A program made the position numbers and the translations under genes. A stretch of 64,000 nt of DNA from Bolinopsis microptera (taxonomy: Eukaryota > Ctenophora > Tentaculata > Lobata > Bolinopsidae). The stretch lies in the NCBI RefSeq assembly GCF_026151205.1, contig NC_087083.1:14072944-14136943 (forward strand), given 5' to 3'. The notes under the pieces were generated by a model. The model was not told the origin of the DNA. It worked only from the letters and a program-made list of their open reading frames with translations, and searched no databases. Positions 46,058-56,770 of this stretch are shown here, piece after piece. Each line of letters starts with the position of its first letter. The first letter of the stretch is position 1.

Positions 46058-46588
46058 ATGTTGATGCTTACTCGATACTCGTACGATATAAAATTTTTTA
46101 TGTTGCAATCATACTTGCGAAACACAAAACCAGATGTCGTGTTCGTGCATACAGGTTTTCAAGATCTATTCTGGCTCAAACTTTCTGCTGACGATCTTTT
46201 CGGTAAATATAAACAGATGGTCTACAACATCCTCGAATCGACAACGGCTAAACTCTGCCTATCAGCGATCATCCCAATCCCTGGCTACCCTCATCTGACC
46301 GAGGAGATTGAATCCTTTAATGGCTTGCTGTCAACTTTTGTGAGCAACCTCAGATCAGGACAAAAATACCGAAACCGTGTCTTTACATCGTGTAATCGTA
46401 ATCTCGGTGGATTCATAAACAAAGGGACAGGAAAAAATGGCGTAGAACTGTTCCTCTCAGAAAGAGGCCAACGGAAAACCTGGCTGATGTTTCGTGATTC
46501 TCTTTATAGAACTGTAGACATGGAGACCAGTCACGGGAATTACGAGGACGAAACTGGATACAAACCGAAAAGGAAGCGCAATGATTAA
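46058..46588 (+). CDS. LINE ORF1 C-terminal part, SGNH/GDSL-esterase-like
   Basis: A 176-codon frame; the coding part from about residue 22 reads TKPDVVFVHTGFQDLFWLKL, resembling the PDVVVV..G.NDL block of SGNH hydrolase domains found in ORF1 of CR1-type LINEs. FINKGTGKNGVELFLSERGQ recalls the later conserved part. It ends KRKRND* in a basic tail. The N-terminal half is missing, so this is a truncated ORF1; the first about 20 codons are probably flanking DNA. Its stop overlaps the ORF2 start by 8 nt in the +1 frame. Confidence 0.7.
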   Translation: MLMLTRYSYDIKFFMLQSYLRNTKPDVVFVHTGFQDLFWLKLSADDLFGKYKQMVYNILESTTAKLCLSAIIPIPGYPHLTEEIESFNGLLSTFVSNLRSGQKYRNRVFTSCNRNLGGFINKGTGKNGVELFLSERGQRKTWLMFRDSLYRTVDMETSHGNYEDETGYKPKRKRND

Positions 46589-49500
46589 TTCTATACCTGA
46601 TAGGACTACGAGCCACCAACAAGACCTTATGAGGATCTTGTCGTGGAACATTCATGACGCAATGTCCTTCAAAGAGGGCCCCAAGGCCGATGATGAGGAC
46701 TTCGTCAAACTTCTCATTGGGTGTAACATATTCTGCCTGCAGGAAACGAAGGCTGAGTTCCACCTTCCAAACTTCAAATGCTACAATAGCCTTAGAACCG
46801 GCTCGCGCTCCGGTGGGCTATGTGTGGGGGTCCATCGATCCCTGTCAGGAGACTTCAAGCCTGTAAAAAGCTCCCATCCAGATATTCAAGCGGTGACTTT
46901 TTGCCCCGCCACTGATGATACTCTTAAGTTCACAATAATCAACGTATACGACTCCCCAGAGCAGTCATCCTACAAAAAGAGACTGAAAAACAGCAATGGT
47001 GGACCAACCCAGTCAACACTCGAATCCATTATTGACTTTGTTGCTGAAAACACAGATCTCGGCGAGAAACTGGTTCTAGGAGACTTCAATGCAAGAACAG
47101 GGGACCTCAACTTTAACTTTGATGATGAACCTCCAGCTGACATCGAGGCTTTCTCAACAATCGCAAGCTTTCCAGAAAAGTCAACAAGATCAAGCAAAGA
47201 CTCTGTGGTAAACCCAAGGGGAAAACTTTTTCTGGACTTCATATCCAGTCTGAACCTTAGCATTCTTAATGGTGATACACTAGGAGATATCTTTGGGGAA
47301 CCCACCTCAATTAATTACAATGGACACAGCGTTGTAGACTACGTAACAGCATCCCCCATGCTAAGGGAATCGGTGCAAAGTCTTAAGGTCTTAGATCTTA
47401 CGAAATTCTCAGACCACCGCCCATGCTTATGCACACTGAAACTGAGTCATAATTATATAATTGATCCGGACGAAATTCTATCCTCACTCCAGCCAGCCCC
47501 AATGAAACACAAATGGGACGAGAATGCTTCAGAGAATAAACAGCAGTTCCTAGATGTCCAAAAAGAACCCCAGTTTGCAAGCAGAATCGCGGAACTGGTT
47601 GAAGCTGTTTGCGTTAAAAAGGAGGATGTCATTAAGCTCAATGAAAACATCGTCGGCATTTATCGTGATATGGCTGATCAGGCCCTACCAAGACCTAGAA
47701 AACATAAACAAAAACCCCTCAATAGGAAAACTCGGGGATACAAAAGGGCAAAACCGAAGTCTCCATGGTTTGATATTACCTGCATCATCGAAAAACGTGA
47801 ACTAAATCGATTAGCTAAAACATACGGTAAAAGTCCTCTTGATAAAGAACTGAGAGACAGCTACTACAACAAACGCCGCGAATATCGAAAGCTCGTGAGA
47901 CAGAAGAAGGCCAAGTTCGTGGAATCTCTTTGTCGTGATGTTGACGAGGGGCGCGACATAAACTGGAGTCGCTTTAAGAAACTTAAAAGCTTCTCCTCAA
48001 ATGGCACAAAGCTGGACGTTTTCGATATGATGAACTTCTGTAAATTCTTCAAAGAGCTGTACTCAAAACCTTCCCCCCCGAATGAAGAAACTGCTGACTT
48101 CACGGAACGCAGAAAGACTGAACTTCGTGTTCATGAACTCGTGGAAGTTCTGGACAAAGATATCGAAATAGAGGAACTTCGGACCGCCATCAAAGGCCTT
48201 AAGAAAGGGAAAGCCATCGCCGAAGATAAAATCCTGAATGAGTTCCTCATTTCGTCAGATGAACCAATGCTGTCAGCTGTTCTTAACCTGTTCAACCACT
48301 GTTTGAAACTCGGGGAGTATCCATGGACGACCTCTCTAGTTACCCCCTTGCACAAAAAGGGGAGTGTATACGATCCGAACAACTACCGGGCGATAGCCGT
48401 GGCGAGCAATGTTGGGAAGCTGTTTTCAACTATCTTATTACAGCGCCTACTCACATTCCGGTCACTGAACTGTCCAGACACCATAAACCAGCTAGGGTTC
48501 TGTAAAAAAGCACAGACGAGTGACCACATACTAACACTCTCAACTTGCATCCAAAAGTATGTAACGCAACGGAAAAAGAGGCTATATGGATGCTTCGTCG
48601 ACTACGCGAAGGCGTTCGACTCTGTGTGCCGAGATGCCATGCTCTATAAACTCTGGGAGCTAGGAGTAAGAGGTCGATACTTTCAATGTATCGAGCAGAT
48701 GTATTCACATTCCTCAGCAAAAATCAAACTGTTGAACAGATTGTCAGAGACAATCGACATTCACTGTGGGACTGAGCAAGGTCACCCGATGTCTCCTGAG
48801 CTGTTCAAGTGTTTCATCCACCAACTCTCCCTAGATCTGGATAACGCTGAGGAAGTCAACGTCCCTGAACTGAATAATGTTAATATCACTCATCTCCTCT
48901 GGGCTGATGATCTTATACTTCTTGCCCTTGATCATACTGGACTACAGAAACTTCTAAACGTTTTACACAGTTACTGTATCGAATGGGGACTAACCGTTAA
49001 CATCGGAAAAACGGCAGTGATGGTGTTCAACCGTTCCGGGAGGCTCCTTAAAGAGAGCCTGACATTCCAACTCGGCGAAACCAACATCACATCAGTTCGA
49101 GAATATTGCTACCTCGGGATAACCTTTACCCTCAACGGTTCTTCAGCAGTAGCACAGAACAAACTGAAGCAAAAAGGTCTCAGAAGCTACTTCGCGCTAA
49201 AAAGCAGTATTGACTTAAGACACTTCAGGCGAACAATCGTATTCAAGCTATTCGACGCGCTTGTGGTACCGATTGTGACATACGGATGTCAGGTGTGGCT
49301 CCCAGAGACTCTCTTTGTCAGAAACTATCAAGATAATATCAACACCAAATCTCTCCTGAAGGAGACTGCAAGAGATCCTCTCGAAAAGCTTCATCTCTCA
49401 TTCCTCAAGTGGACCTTAGGAGTGGGCAGAAAAACCTCAAATGCGAGTGTATGGGGTGATACAGGCCGCTGCCCCCTAGTGATAAAGGCATCAAAGCAAG

Positions 49501-50207
49501 TATTTGGGTATTTCAACCGACTTGAGCAAATGGACAGAGCTGGTTGCACAAGTCTAGCCAGACAGGCGTTCATAGAACAACGCACACTCAATCTGCCATG
49601 GTACAAAGGTATAGAAGATCTCCGACAAAGCCTTCAGTCAGTATCATCTCGCAGGTTGACCTACCCCAACCAATTCAAAACAGCACTACGTAGTACTTTT
49701 ATTAACAGTTGGAACGAGGAGCGGCAAAACAACCGGAAGCTCAGTTTCTACAACACTATCAAAAGTGAATTTACAGCTGAAGCGTACCTGAACCTGCAGC
49801 TCAGTGAAGAAGAGGTGAAGCGGCTGGCGCAGTTCAGAATGAGTGCTCATAAGTTCAACATCGAGACCGGTAGATACGCCATCAACCGTGAAAATCCGCT
49901 CAGTCGCATTTGTAAGCACTGTTCTTCATCAGACCTTGAAGTTGTCGGTATACTGGCCGAACTACCAATGTTTGAGCCGATCATTGAAGATGAGAAACAC
50001 GTTCTCACGGATTGTTCGCTTTACGACGACCTGAGGCGAAACATAGGTCAGCAGGCGAGAACCATGATCACCTCTGGAGCGGAGACCTTTGCCGACCTCT
50101 TCAAGGATATCCTATTGATCAGAGAAACTGCCAGATTCTTGAGTAAAGTGAACAAGCGGAGGTTCCCCCCGAGTGACAGAAAAGAAAAGGAAGGACTAAC
50201 AACATGA
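46581..50207 (+). CDS. LINE ORF2: AP endonuclease + reverse transcriptase
   Basis: An uninterrupted frame of 1208 codons. The endonuclease (about residues 14-275) shows ILSWNIHDA, FCLQETKAE, LVLGDFNARTG, SVVDYVTASP and FSDHRPCLC, covering the expected catalytic residues. The reverse transcriptase (about 560-850) shows NNYRAIAVAS, FVDYAKAFDSV, GTEQGHPMSPELF and LLWADDLILLA. The usual LINE forms are RQG-PLSP and ADD preceded by Y or F, so GTEQGHP and WADD are variants, but the Asp pair is intact. Near the C-terminus CKHCSSSD and, after PIIEDEKH, LTDC make a CCHC-like zinc-binding motif. It makes the protein that nicks and copies the element into the genome. The lack of stops or frameshifts suggests recent insertion. 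Confidence 0.95.
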   Translation: MINSIPDRTTSHQQDLMRILSWNIHDAMSFKEGPKADDEDFVKLLIGCNIFCLQETKAEFHLPNFKCYNSLRTGSRSGGLCVGVHRSLSGDFKPVKSSHPDIQAVTFCPATDDTLKFTIINVYDSPEQSSYKKRLKNSNGGPTQSTLESIIDFVAENTDLGEKLVLGDFNARTGDLNFNFDDEPPADIEAFSTIASFPEKSTRSSKDSVVNPRGKLFLDFISSLNLSILNGDTLGDIFGEPTSINYNGHSVVDYVTASPMLRESVQSLKVLDLTKFSDHRPCLCTLKLSHNYIIDPDEILSSLQPAPMKHKWDENASENKQQFLDVQKEPQFASRIAELVEAVCVKKEDVIKLNENIVGIYRDMADQALPRPRKHKQKPLNRKTRGYKRAKPKSPWFDITCIIEKRELNRLAKTYGKSPLDKELRDSYYNKRREYRKLVRQKKAKFVESLCRDVDEGRDINWSRFKKLKSFSSNGTKLDVFDMMNFCKFFKELYSKPSPPNEETADFTERRKTELRVHELVEVLDKDIEIEELRTAIKGLKKGKAIAEDKILNEFLISSDEPMLSAVLNLFNHCLKLGEYPWTTSLVTPLHKKGSVYDPNNYRAIAVASNVGKLFSTILLQRLLTFRSLNCPDTINQLGFCKKAQTSDHILTLSTCIQKYVTQRKKRLYGCFVDYAKAFDSVCRDAMLYKLWELGVRGRYFQCIEQMYSHSSAKIKLLNRLSETIDIHCGTEQGHPMSPELFKCFIHQLSLDLDNAEEVNVPELNNVNITHLLWADDLILLALDHTGLQKLLNVLHSYCIEWGLTVNIGKTAVMVFNRSGRLLKESLTFQLGETNITSVREYCYLGITFTLNGSSAVAQNKLKQKGLRSYFALKSSIDLRHFRRTIVFKLFDALVVPIVTYGCQVWLPETLFVRNYQDNINTKSLLKETARDPLEKLHLSFLKWTLGVGRKTSNASVWGDTGRCPLVIKASKQVFGYFNRLEQMDRAGCTSLARQAFIEQRTLNLPWYKGIEDLRQSLQSVSSRRLTYPNQFKTALRSTFINSWNEERQNNRKLSFYNTIKSEFTAEAYLNLQLSEEEVKRLAQFRMSAHKFNIETGRYAINRENPLSRICKHCSSSDLEVVGILAELPMFEPIIEDEKHVLTDCSLYDDLRRNIGQQARTMITSGAETFADLFKDILLIRETARFLSKVNKRRFPPSDRKEKEGLTT

Positions 50208-50624
50208 CTCACGGACTCAACATGCGTGGATCCGACAGTGTGTTATTTTTCGTGTGCGTTTCACACTTTTGATTTAGTGTGGAATTTATGTGTGGATCTT
50301 AGGCATGGACACAAAGGACTGGTTGTTCGCGTCATGAACATTCCTTTTTAGAATAGCTCGGTTTTTAAACTCTTTAGACTATAACCGTCAACCGTGCATT
50401 TTTCAGGACAGGTTTCGGTTTTTTCGTTTTTGACTTTCATTTTATCTTTATTTTTTAAAATTTAGATCCGACACAATGTTTATTGTAATGATCATTTTAT
50501 TTTGAAATCCTTTGAAATCCTTTGAATACTTGCAGATTTGCTTCCTGAATTTAAATGCTAAGTAAGATCCGTTTTCAACCATATATTCGCTTTTTACCAT
50601 TCTGCACTGCAGAATCTGCAGTGC

Positions 50625-51018
50625 CGAACTGAAATAATCAGCCATAAGTTTATCAGCTAATATTATAATGGAATTTGTTTTGATACATCTGAACTTGAAC
50701 ACCGGATAATTCATCAGGCTTGTTTCACTAAAATAACACGTGCATTGACGATTCCGTTCAAATACCTGATACTCTATATTCCTGAATTCGAGTGAAATAT
50801 AAGTCCGACTACTTATTCCTTAAAACCTTTTTGCCTTTGGCAATGGTTGGGAAAATTAATTGAAATTTGAAGGTACAAATTTGAGCTGCCATTAATCATA
50901 CAAATTGTGAACCATGATACCCATAATATTCGTTCTCATTAATATTACTTCAGATTAGAGCACAGGTGCAAAGTGGGAGCATGCAGGCCACCATCTCTCT
51001 CGACATTTCCAAAACTAC
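50625..51018. repeat. Direct repeat A, copy 1
   Basis: About 390 bp from GAACTGAAATAATCAGCCAT to CATTTCCAAAACT, repeated in the same orientation at 55522-55900 with about 10% difference and small indels. Copy 2 is followed closely by a LINE fragment; copy 1 lies just after the full LINE. Confidence 0.9.
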
Positions 51019-51039
51019 AGTATAAATACTGTACACTAC

Positions 51040-51692
51040 GATGCAGTTCCCTGAGTAATATTGTATACTACGATGCAGTTCCCTGAGTAATATTGTATAC
51101 TACGATGCAGTTCCCTGAGTAATATTGTATACTACGATGCAGTTCCCGGAGTAATATTGTATACTACGACATGCAGTTCCCGGAGTAATATTGTATACTA
51201 CGATGCAGTTCCCGGAGTAATATTGTATACTACGATGCAGTTCCCTGAGTAATATTGTATACTACGATGCAGTTCCCTGAGTAATATTGTATACTACGAT
51301 GCAGTTCCCTGAGTAATATTGTATACTACGATGCAGTTCCCTGAGTAATATTGTATACTACGACATGCAGTTCCCGGAGTAATATTGTATACTACGATGC
51401 AGTTCCCGGAGTAATATTGTATACTACGATGCAGTTCCCGGAGTAATATTGTATACTACGATGCAGTTCCCTGAGTAATATTGTATACTACGATGCAGTT
51501 CCCTGAGTAATATTGTATACTACGATGCAGTTCCCTGAGTAATATTGTATACTACGATGCAGTTCCCTGAGTAATATTGTATACTACGATGCAGTTCCCG
51601 GAGTAATATTGTATACTACGATGCAGTTCCCTGAGTAATATTGTATACTACGATGCAGTTCCCGGAGTAATATTGTATACTACGACATGCAG
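51040..51692. repeat. 32-bp minisatellite
   Basis: About 20 copies of a 32-bp unit containing GTAATATTGTATACTACG and ATGCAGTTCCCTGA. CCTGA/CCGGA and ACGAT/ACGACAT variants occur in blocks, which shows a higher-order duplication. Confidence 0.96.
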
Positions 51693-51699
51693 TTCGCGT

Positions 51700-52013
51700 T
51701 CCAATCTTACAAGTATCTTACAAGTATCATGAGATACAGAAACTCATTCTATAGACATTACTCGGTTTGATTAACATTTTTACTCACAAACAGTTATCAA
51801 TTTTCAGGATAAATCAGATTCCTAAAATTTGTATTAAAGATTAATATTTTGATGAACTGTTGTCTTTCTTGTCTCCTACTAAATCAAAGATACTAAAGAC
51901 AAAGTAAAGTGCACAACAAAAGTTAAACCGTGTAGATGTAAGATTGTCCACAAGGACGAACCTGGGAAAACAACTAAACACTGGGCAGTGCCTTTAAGAC
52001 AATGAAGACCTAA
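51700..52013. other. No gene seen
   Basis: Unremarkable AT-rich DNA between the minisatellite and a foldback element. Confidence 0.4.
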
Positions 52014-52361
52014 AGATGTGGATACTGGCGGGGAGGTGAAACACATTTGTTTACGTTTTAACTTTTAAGTGGCGCCTTTATTCAGCAGGTTGAAGAGGTG
52101 AAACACATTTGTTTACGTTTTAAGAGTTTAAGTGGCGCCTCTATTCAGCAGGTTGAAGAGGTATTATAGAAGGCTTGTAACACTTGTAACTCCTTCTTGT
52201 TACCCCCCTTTGAAGGAAATAATTCGGGACCTTCAAAGGGGGGTAACAAGAAGGAGTTAGAAGGAGCGTTACAAGCCTTCTATAATACCTCTTCAACCTG
52301 CTGAATAGAGGCGCCACTACGTAAACAAATGTGTTTCACCTCCCCGCCAGTATCCACATCT
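52014..52361. mobile_element. Foldback element with asymmetric arm
   Basis: The left end AGATGTGGATACTGGCGG is matched by its reverse complement at the right end. The arms meet in a short loop around 52210-52225, flanked by inverted copies of TTGTTACCCCCCTTTGAAGG. The left arm contains a tandem duplication of about 70 bp (GAGGTGAAACACATTTGTTT to CAGCAGGTTGAA) that the right arm has only once. No coding content. Confidence 0.88.
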
Positions 52362-52680
52362 ATAAAGTTAAGAATAAATAATACTGCTTCAACATAAGAT
52401 ACACTACAAAGCGTTTGTTCATTGATAATGTCAGAGTGAACAGTAATTTGGATATTCTATTAGTATTATCAGATGCCGAACATTGGGTCCTAGTATTAAT
52501 CAAACTATTCGGTGGCGCCCACTCTTCCTCCATGTCCATAGAGGCCACATCAAATGGTCATGGTGAAGTCTACTGAAGTCTCTAAAGTTTCCCCCGGTGG
52601 CCGGTTGCGGTGTAGGACACAAGTGTCAAGTAAGTCACCTTACTATCCGAGATAGTATCTAGCCTTACCTTATACTGTTA

Positions 52681-53344
52681 TAGTCAGTGTAATAAGCGCC
52701 AAGCGCGAGCACAGAACTTTTTTTCTCCGATTTCGATAAATTTGGTACCAAAAGTTGTCTAAAAATGTGAATAAAATAAATCCGCCGTGTAGCAATTTTC
52801 GCTAAAAATGCTACACGGCGCTTGTTCGCCGCGCGTGCTTTTTTCGCGCAAATTTTTAGTTTTTGGCCTATAACTTTCACATTTTCAGTTATTATCACAT
52901 AATTATTATGGCATCGTAATCAGCTCATCGAGACAAAACTTTTAGTACTAATATTTTAAGATTTAAAGGAAAATTATTTTCAAAAATTTTTAATCTGAAC
53001 ACAAGGGTGTGAAATTTTGAACAAATTTTTGAAAATTTTTGTGCCTTACATATTATAATCTTGGTACTAAAAGTTGCGTCTGACTAAGCTCATTACGATC
53101 CTGTCTGAATTATTTCAAAATATTTAACATTATAGGAGTTATAGGCATTTTAAGCAATAAATTACCCATTTTTCGTCCTTTGTACACTCTTGCGATGCAC
53201 AAAAGGCCCACATACAGCTCGACGTTATCGTGCTACACGGTGAATTTTCATTATTCACACTTAGATGCAACTTTTGGTACCAAATTTATCAAAATCAGAC
53301 CCAAAAAATTCTGTGCCAGCTCATGGCGCTTATTACATAGACTA
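52681..53344. mobile_element. TTA-flanked foldback MITE
   Basis: Termini TAGTCAGTGTAATAAGCGCC and near reverse complement GGCGCTTATTACATAGACTA, flanked by TTA (52678-52680 and 53345-53347). Arms of about 95 bp include TTTGGTACCAAA. The interior has a hairpin around GCCGTGTAGCA. A 3-bp TTA duplication suggests a PIF/Harbinger-type MITE. 664 bp, no transposase. Confidence 0.78.
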
Positions 53345-53602
53345 TTAGGACTAAGCCTGTTGAGGGTGATCCTATTAATAGGAGAAAATACCACATGCTG
53401 ACAAAGACACGGCTGTCGGGGGATACATTTGGAGCTGTTTGACACGTGAGACGCCTTGATTAAAAGAATTCTATCAATCAATTGGCATTGTGTCTATAAA
53501 ATTATTATTAAGAAACTGTTTACACCATTAAAATATTCAAAACCCCTAAAAGAAATCAAGTCATCCTAAAATGGTGATCAGTACAGATCAAGACAGCTAG
53601 AG

Positions 53603-53968
53603 TTAAAATTTGTTTCTCCAAGCAACTCTATCATCGGCTAATATCTTAAGCTTATTAAGATCATTCAAAGAGTTAAGTTTTAAACCTATACGGGTCAAAT
53701 CATTCACAATAATCTTGAACAAATTCTTACGATGCGCACCGACGCGCCCTTTACAGTTTGTTGTGACAGCAAACTTTAACGCTAATGCAGCGGGGGAGTC
53801 ATCAGCACTACGCAAGATATGACCTATAAGGAGCTTCCACCTTGCTTTAGGGACACGATCTGATAGCTTTACTGAGTTACATCTTAGGTATAAGTTTGCA
53901 TTGGATATTGTTCCATGAGGCCAATAAATGTTTAGTAATGATCTAAGGTGTTTTCTATGAAATAACAT
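53603..53968 (-). pseudogene. LINE ORF2 C-terminal remnant
   Basis: 121 codons on the minus strand resemble the C-terminal domain after LINE reverse transcriptases: RWKLLIGHILRSADDSPA, ALKF, GRVGAHRKNLFK, then LKILADDRVAWRNKF. This matches the known pattern W.LLGH.LR ... G..G ... LA.DR..WR. No RT core is present nearby, so it is a 5'-truncated fragment. It is a different family from the intact LINE at 46 kb. Confidence 0.72.
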
Positions 53969-53996
53969 TTCAAATTGTACTTAAAAGAAGTACGTA

Positions 53997-54761
53997 TCAA
54001 AAAGTGTAGATAAGAGCGACGAGGGGGAGGAAGAGGAAGGCAGTGATGGTAGTGGCAGAGTTACATCCATCTCCTTTACGCTCATGACATGTGCTGTTAG
54101 CTGCACAGGGGCCACATCCAGCGTTGGGGCTGGTGTAGGTGGGCATGGCAATGTCGTCCGGACTGAAATTGTTAATGGAAATTTAAATAAAATTGCTATT
54201 CATGATAGACGTTGCTTCGGCGATATCTATCATACAAATATTGATAAAATTCAGTCTCATCGTAAACAATGACAGACTGTGAAAATACTTTTATACTAGA
54301 CTGAAGAGTTCATTTTGATCCACCCTGATTTTAGTTTAATTTAGATTAGATCTCAAAACAAGCTAAAATTCAATCGTTATAAACTAACGTGTTGCACTTG
54401 CAAACAGGATAATCGTCTATTTGGCAAGTTGTGGGGATGACTGCTTGGACGAACTCCCTCGTTTTTGGGTCAAATGAGAAATCGTAGCACATGAAGCTCT
54501 TGCTGGCTGCTTGAGGAACATTGCAAGGTAGATTAGTTGGAATTGTAGATAATAATTGAGATTAAGTTCAGACGAGTAAATAACAAAATAAGTGATATTA
54601 CTATTTCAAATTCAATTAGCAAGTTTTATTGATAATAATATGTTGTATAAACTGAAAAAATAATGCACATATAGTTAGTTACCTTGGGTGAGACTAATCA
54701 GAACCGTGAGGGATAGCGCAAACATCATAGATCTCATTTTGGATTGGGTTGAACTGTTCAT
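53997..54761 (-). CDS. Small secreted, probably GPI-anchored Cys-rich protein, 3 exons
   Basis: Minus-strand exons 54683-54761, 54389-54509 and 53997-54162, all GT-AG with matching phases, give 121 aa. The N-terminus MNSSTQSKMRSMMFALSLTV... is a signal peptide, cleaved near LTQA|A (inference). The mature part has eight Cys (FMCYD, TTC, VCKCN, GCGPC, STC, GCN). The C-terminus after GCNSA is a hydrophobic 20-residue tail (TAFLFLPLVALIYTF), typical of a GPI-anchor signal. Signal peptide, Cys-rich core with CN near the end and a GPI tail recall Ly6/uPAR-like proteins, but the spacing has not been matched to that fold. Not assigned to a named family. The LINE remnant starts 29 bp downstream. Confidence 0.7.
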
Positions 54762-54799
54762 GTTGAAGCTGTTGCTAGAATCATATTTATATTATATTA

Positions 54800-55521
54800 T
54801 ATTTAAAACTTTAGCTTAAAACTCCGTTACAAATTAAACTGGGATTTGGTAATACTACACCTTAGATCAATAAAATATGATAAAGTAATGTATGGTAATA
54901 AAGTAATGTTTGGTCATGCTTGTACAGGAGTTGCATCTGCACTCGATATCTGTGTTTTGGTGACCCACAAGTCATTTTATTACATAAATTTTAAGTATTT
55001 TGCATAGTTAACTAGCTTGCAAATCTCCACTTTCTCTCAAGGTGTATTTTGTAGTTTATTCCATTGTATACTTTGTATGTATAAATTGATTGATATAAAG
55101 GATTTCAATAAAAATAAATAAAACGAGGCATAACACACACATTCACTAGATCACTAGCATACGAGCTGACCTGCCCAACTGGTCCAGTGAGCGGGAAACG
55201 GAGAAAAAGCTCTGGTGACGTCATAATCACGTGACCTTAGACCCAATAAACTGGGTTCTGGCCTGGTAAGCTCCCTGTTAACTGATCGTGAGGTGACATC
55301 TTGTTAACCCAATCAATGTCTGGAAGGCTGCAAATTTTCACATGCCAAGCTCTTAAGATTTTTAAGGAGTTGTGCGAGATGACGATACATAGAGGCCGCA
55401 GAATTATGAGGAATACCAGATCCTGGTAGAACCTAAGCGATCCATGATATCACAACAGGCCCTAAACACACAGCAACACTAACAAGATCGAGCGAAGTGA
55501 GCTCATCCAGGAAATGGCGCG
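54800..55521. other. Intergenic, no gene seen
   Basis: Upstream of the minus-strand GPI-protein gene. It includes TGACGTCA followed by TCACGTGA (about 55214-55234), but no coding frame. Confidence 0.4.
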
Positions 55522-55900
55522 GAACTGAAATAATCAGCCATGAGTTTATCAGCTAATGTTATAATGGAATTTGTTTTGATATAGCTGAACTTGAGCACAG
55601 GATAATTCATCAGGCTTTTTTCACAAAAATAACACGTGCAATGACGATTCCGTTCAAATACCTAATAAGCTATATTCCTGAATTCGAGAAAAATGTAAGT
55701 CCGACTACTTATTCCTTAAAACCTTTTTGCCTTGGTTGGGAAAAATTGAAAGTTGAAGGTACAAATTTGAGCTGCCATTATAATCATACATTTTAAACTA
55801 TGATACCCATAATATTTGTTCTTATTAATATTACTTCAGATTAGAGCACAGGTGTAGTAGGAGCAGGGAGGCCAACATCTCTCTCAACATTTCCAAAACT
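55522..55900. repeat. Direct repeat A, copy 2
   Basis: Second copy of the repeat at 50625-51018, same orientation. It is followed by a G-rich stretch (GGGGGAGGGGG) and then a LINE fragment. Confidence 0.9.
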
Positions 55901-56063
55901 GGAAATCCGGACGTTCGGGGGAGGGGGTGGTTTTGAAAATTCGGACACACCCGGAGTCCGGACAGGGGGAGGGGGGTGGTATGAAAATCTGTGATTTTTT
56001 GGCGGACGTCCTAAGTTATATAGACTCGACGAGAACAAACTTGAACATCAACTTTACAACCCA

Positions 56064-56770
56064 TTGTTATGTCAGGAAAGGGCACATAACCGATTTATCA
56101 ATCTATGGGAAACAGAAAGACAAAGCAATAAGAAGCTTACGTTCTATAATAAAGTTAAAGGTGCTTTCGAGCAGGAGCCGTACCTCACGCTACCGTCGAG
56201 AACTGGAAGCAACTTAGTGGCTAGGATCCGAATGAGCGGACATAAGCTAAACGTAGAAACTGGAAGATATGGGAGCAGAACTGGAAGTCAACATCACAGA
56301 ATTTGTGAATTCTGCAGCGAAAAGTCCATGATGGAGCTCTTTGTTAATCTTCCTTGTGTTGATCCGATAATAGAAGATGAAGAACACTTCCTTAGAACAT
56401 GTCCCAGGTACCATTCCAGTAGGACTAACATGAAGGAGCCCACAAAGTCATTACTATTTCATGACATGAAGAGCCTCTTTCTACCGGAGCACATAGTGGA
56501 ATTCACCAAGTTCGTCGCTCAGCTATGCAGAACACGATTCCCTATAAAGAAGAAACACGAACATTAGTGTCTCAGTACGGGATATCACATTTTCTCCACA
56601 GCCCCTTCATTTTCACTTTTTCTTTACACTCATCAAACACCTTAATGGTAACGGATTTTCTATTTGGATTTCGGACTTTGACCTTTAGCTATGCTGATCT
56701 GACATTATCTCACTGTAATATAGATCTATTTTTTGTAAACCTTGTAAACCTTGTAAACCTTGTAGACTAG
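56064..56770 (+). pseudogene. LINE ORF2 C-terminal fragment related to the 46-kb LINE
   Basis: 167 codons (56064-56567) align with the end of the intact ORF2: RFINLWETERQSNKKLTFYN against TFINSWNEERQNNRKLSFYN, RMSGHKLNVETGRYG against RMSAHKFNIETGRYA, and a CEFC...PIIEDEEHFLRTC zinc-like motif. Identity is moderate, so it is a separate subfamily. It has no endonuclease or RT. The 3' UTR ends with three copies of TTGTAAACC around 56735-56762, a likely element terminus. Confidence 0.85.

Larger units (their letters stand above)
46058..50520 (+). mobile_element. CR1/L2-like non-LTR retrotransposon, 5' truncated
   Basis: Contains a partial ORF1 with an SGNH/esterase-like segment, an intact ORF2 with AP-type endonuclease and reverse transcriptase, and a 3' UTR of about 300 bp ending near the short repeat TTTGAAATCC (50501-50525). 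The 5' end probably lies at about 46060-46110, just past the minisatellite. Exact ends and any target duplication are not clear. The clade call rests on the esterase-like ORF1 plus APE-RT architecture and is tentative. Confidence 0.85.

Noticed and set aside
45405-46191. ORFs of NHS, TIV, GYY, LLW and MVT repeats
   Set aside because: Artefacts of the GGTTACTAT array.
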